This document shows positions 63,419-64,000 of a DNA stretch of 64,000 nucleotides, one piece after another. Position 1 is the first letter of the stretch. Every line of letters starts with the position of its first letter. Position numbers and translations under genes: made by a program. The stretch comes from Glycine soja (Eukaryota > Streptophyta > Magnoliopsida > Fabales > Fabaceae): the NCBI RefSeq assembly GCF_004193775.1, contig NC_041016.1:31012120-31076119 (forward strand). The letters are read 5' to 3'. The notes under the pieces are model-generated. The model was not told where the DNA came from. It was given only the letters and a program-made list of their open reading frames with translations, and did not search any database.

Positions 63419-64000
63419 AAAGAGGTGTGAAAGATAAGGTAAAAACTAATTGGTAAAAGGCAAACTATCCAGGCGGTTTGACAATGGAGGGTAAAGGAAA
63501 TAAGATATGAAAGTAAGCAAGAAATTAAAGTGCAAAAAATGCAAACTAGGCAGATCCTAAGAGTGTTTGGATGACCTCATTAAAGGTTCCCAACAAAACA
63601 CGCACTATCCTAAGGGAAAATTGCCTAAAATTATTACACACAAATAGAAATAGGGTGACCTATTGGAGGCTCCCAACTTACTTCCAATGAAAGGCCTTTT
63701 TGTTACAAAGTTTGAAAGCAAAGAAAATTGCCAATTACAAATTACGAAAAAAAAAAAGAAGTCCTCAATTTTGGTGGCTATTCTCTCTTTAGTGTCTCAC
63801 TCAATTTGGAGTGCTTCTTATTCCAATAGCTCTTAAGGTGGTTGGCCCCTTGCTTCTTGACTCAAATTCTTCAAGGGATGACACCAATCCTCCTTTCCAA
63901 TTCCCTATATGGCAACTCACAAACAAGGAAACAAAGAGACAAGCAATAACCAAAGACCAAAAAATGAGATGAAAGCTAAACCAAAAGAGTTTTGACAAGA
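63419..64000 (-). other. Gyp1 5' leader, no gene recognised
   Basis: Noncoding sequence ahead of gag in element direction. No LTR end or primer-binding site is seen before the window edge. Confidence 0.55.

Larger units (their letters stand above)
58744..64000 (-). mobile_element. Gyp1: decayed Ty3/gypsy element, 3' LTR to gag
   Basis: In minus orientation it holds gag (to about 63418), protease, a remnant of reverse transcriptase/RNase H, a polypurine tract and a 3' LTR at 58744-59705. The 5' LTR should lie right of the window. Integrase is absent. Its protease gene is split by a solo LTR of the same family (60799-61776). The gag and reverse-transcriptase style suggests a chromovirus-like lineage, but this is uncertain. 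Confidence 0.8.

Overview
This window is plant heterochromatin, most likely from a legume and probably soybean or a close relative. That assignment is inference: it rests on recognising legume Ogre/Tat retrotransposon proteins, a Calypso/Athila-like element, and a Mutator element that carries plant-mobile-domain (PMD) and OTU sequence. I see no host housekeeping gene, no rRNA or tRNA gene and no CRISPR array. Essentially every recognisable stretch is transposon, and many copies are inserted into one another.

Layout. Bases 1-46177 are one nest of long Ty3/gypsy Ogre (Tat-lineage) elements that share LTRs of the form TGTCATACCC...GGTTGCGACA. Og1 (1-6057, + strand, 3' part) sits inside the RNase H codons of Og2 (6058-33594, + strand). 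Og2 is interrupted again by the complete Og3 (12725-30697, - strand, target duplication ccatg). Og2 itself sits inside the ORF1 codons of Og4 (33595-45511, - strand). Og4 also carries an Athila-like element, Ath1 (35157-43251, target duplication gtgct), which contains a solo LTR (40399-41466, target duplication gtgtg). Og4 landed in an older LTR, Og5 (45512-46177). Bases 46178-50790 hold two divergent CACTA (En/Spm) transposase relics separated by a truncated Ogre-type LTR. Bases 50791-53105 are poorly identified LTR-like DNA. Bases 53106-58743 hold a decayed Mutator-like (MULE) locus with a PMD pseudogene (+) convergent with a FAR1/MULE transposase-OTU pseudogene (-). Bases 58744-64000 are a decayed Ty3/gypsy element on the - strand (Gyp1), with a solo LTR of its own family inserted in its protease gene.

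How the parts work together. The Ogre elements carry ORF1 (DUF7745-like), gag, pol (RNase H and integrase are seen here in Og2) and a further ORF downstream of pol. That ORF2 is homologous to the env-position ORF of the Athila-like element in the same window. In Og2, ORF2 has its own TATA box below an inverted repeat also found in the LTRs. It has an AUG-free leader exon and a 1.0 kb intron whose acceptor lies three bases before the ORF2 start codon. The LTRs carry the same order of parts. The regions downstream of ORF2 hold family-specific tandem arrays (127, 100 and about 120 bp). Og3 has lost its pol genes and carries a 2.4 kb minisatellite of about 24 bp units, each a small hairpin whose two arms change together. 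Og3 has nearly identical LTRs and an intact ORF1 but a broken gag and no pol, so it looks like a recently mobilised non-autonomous element.
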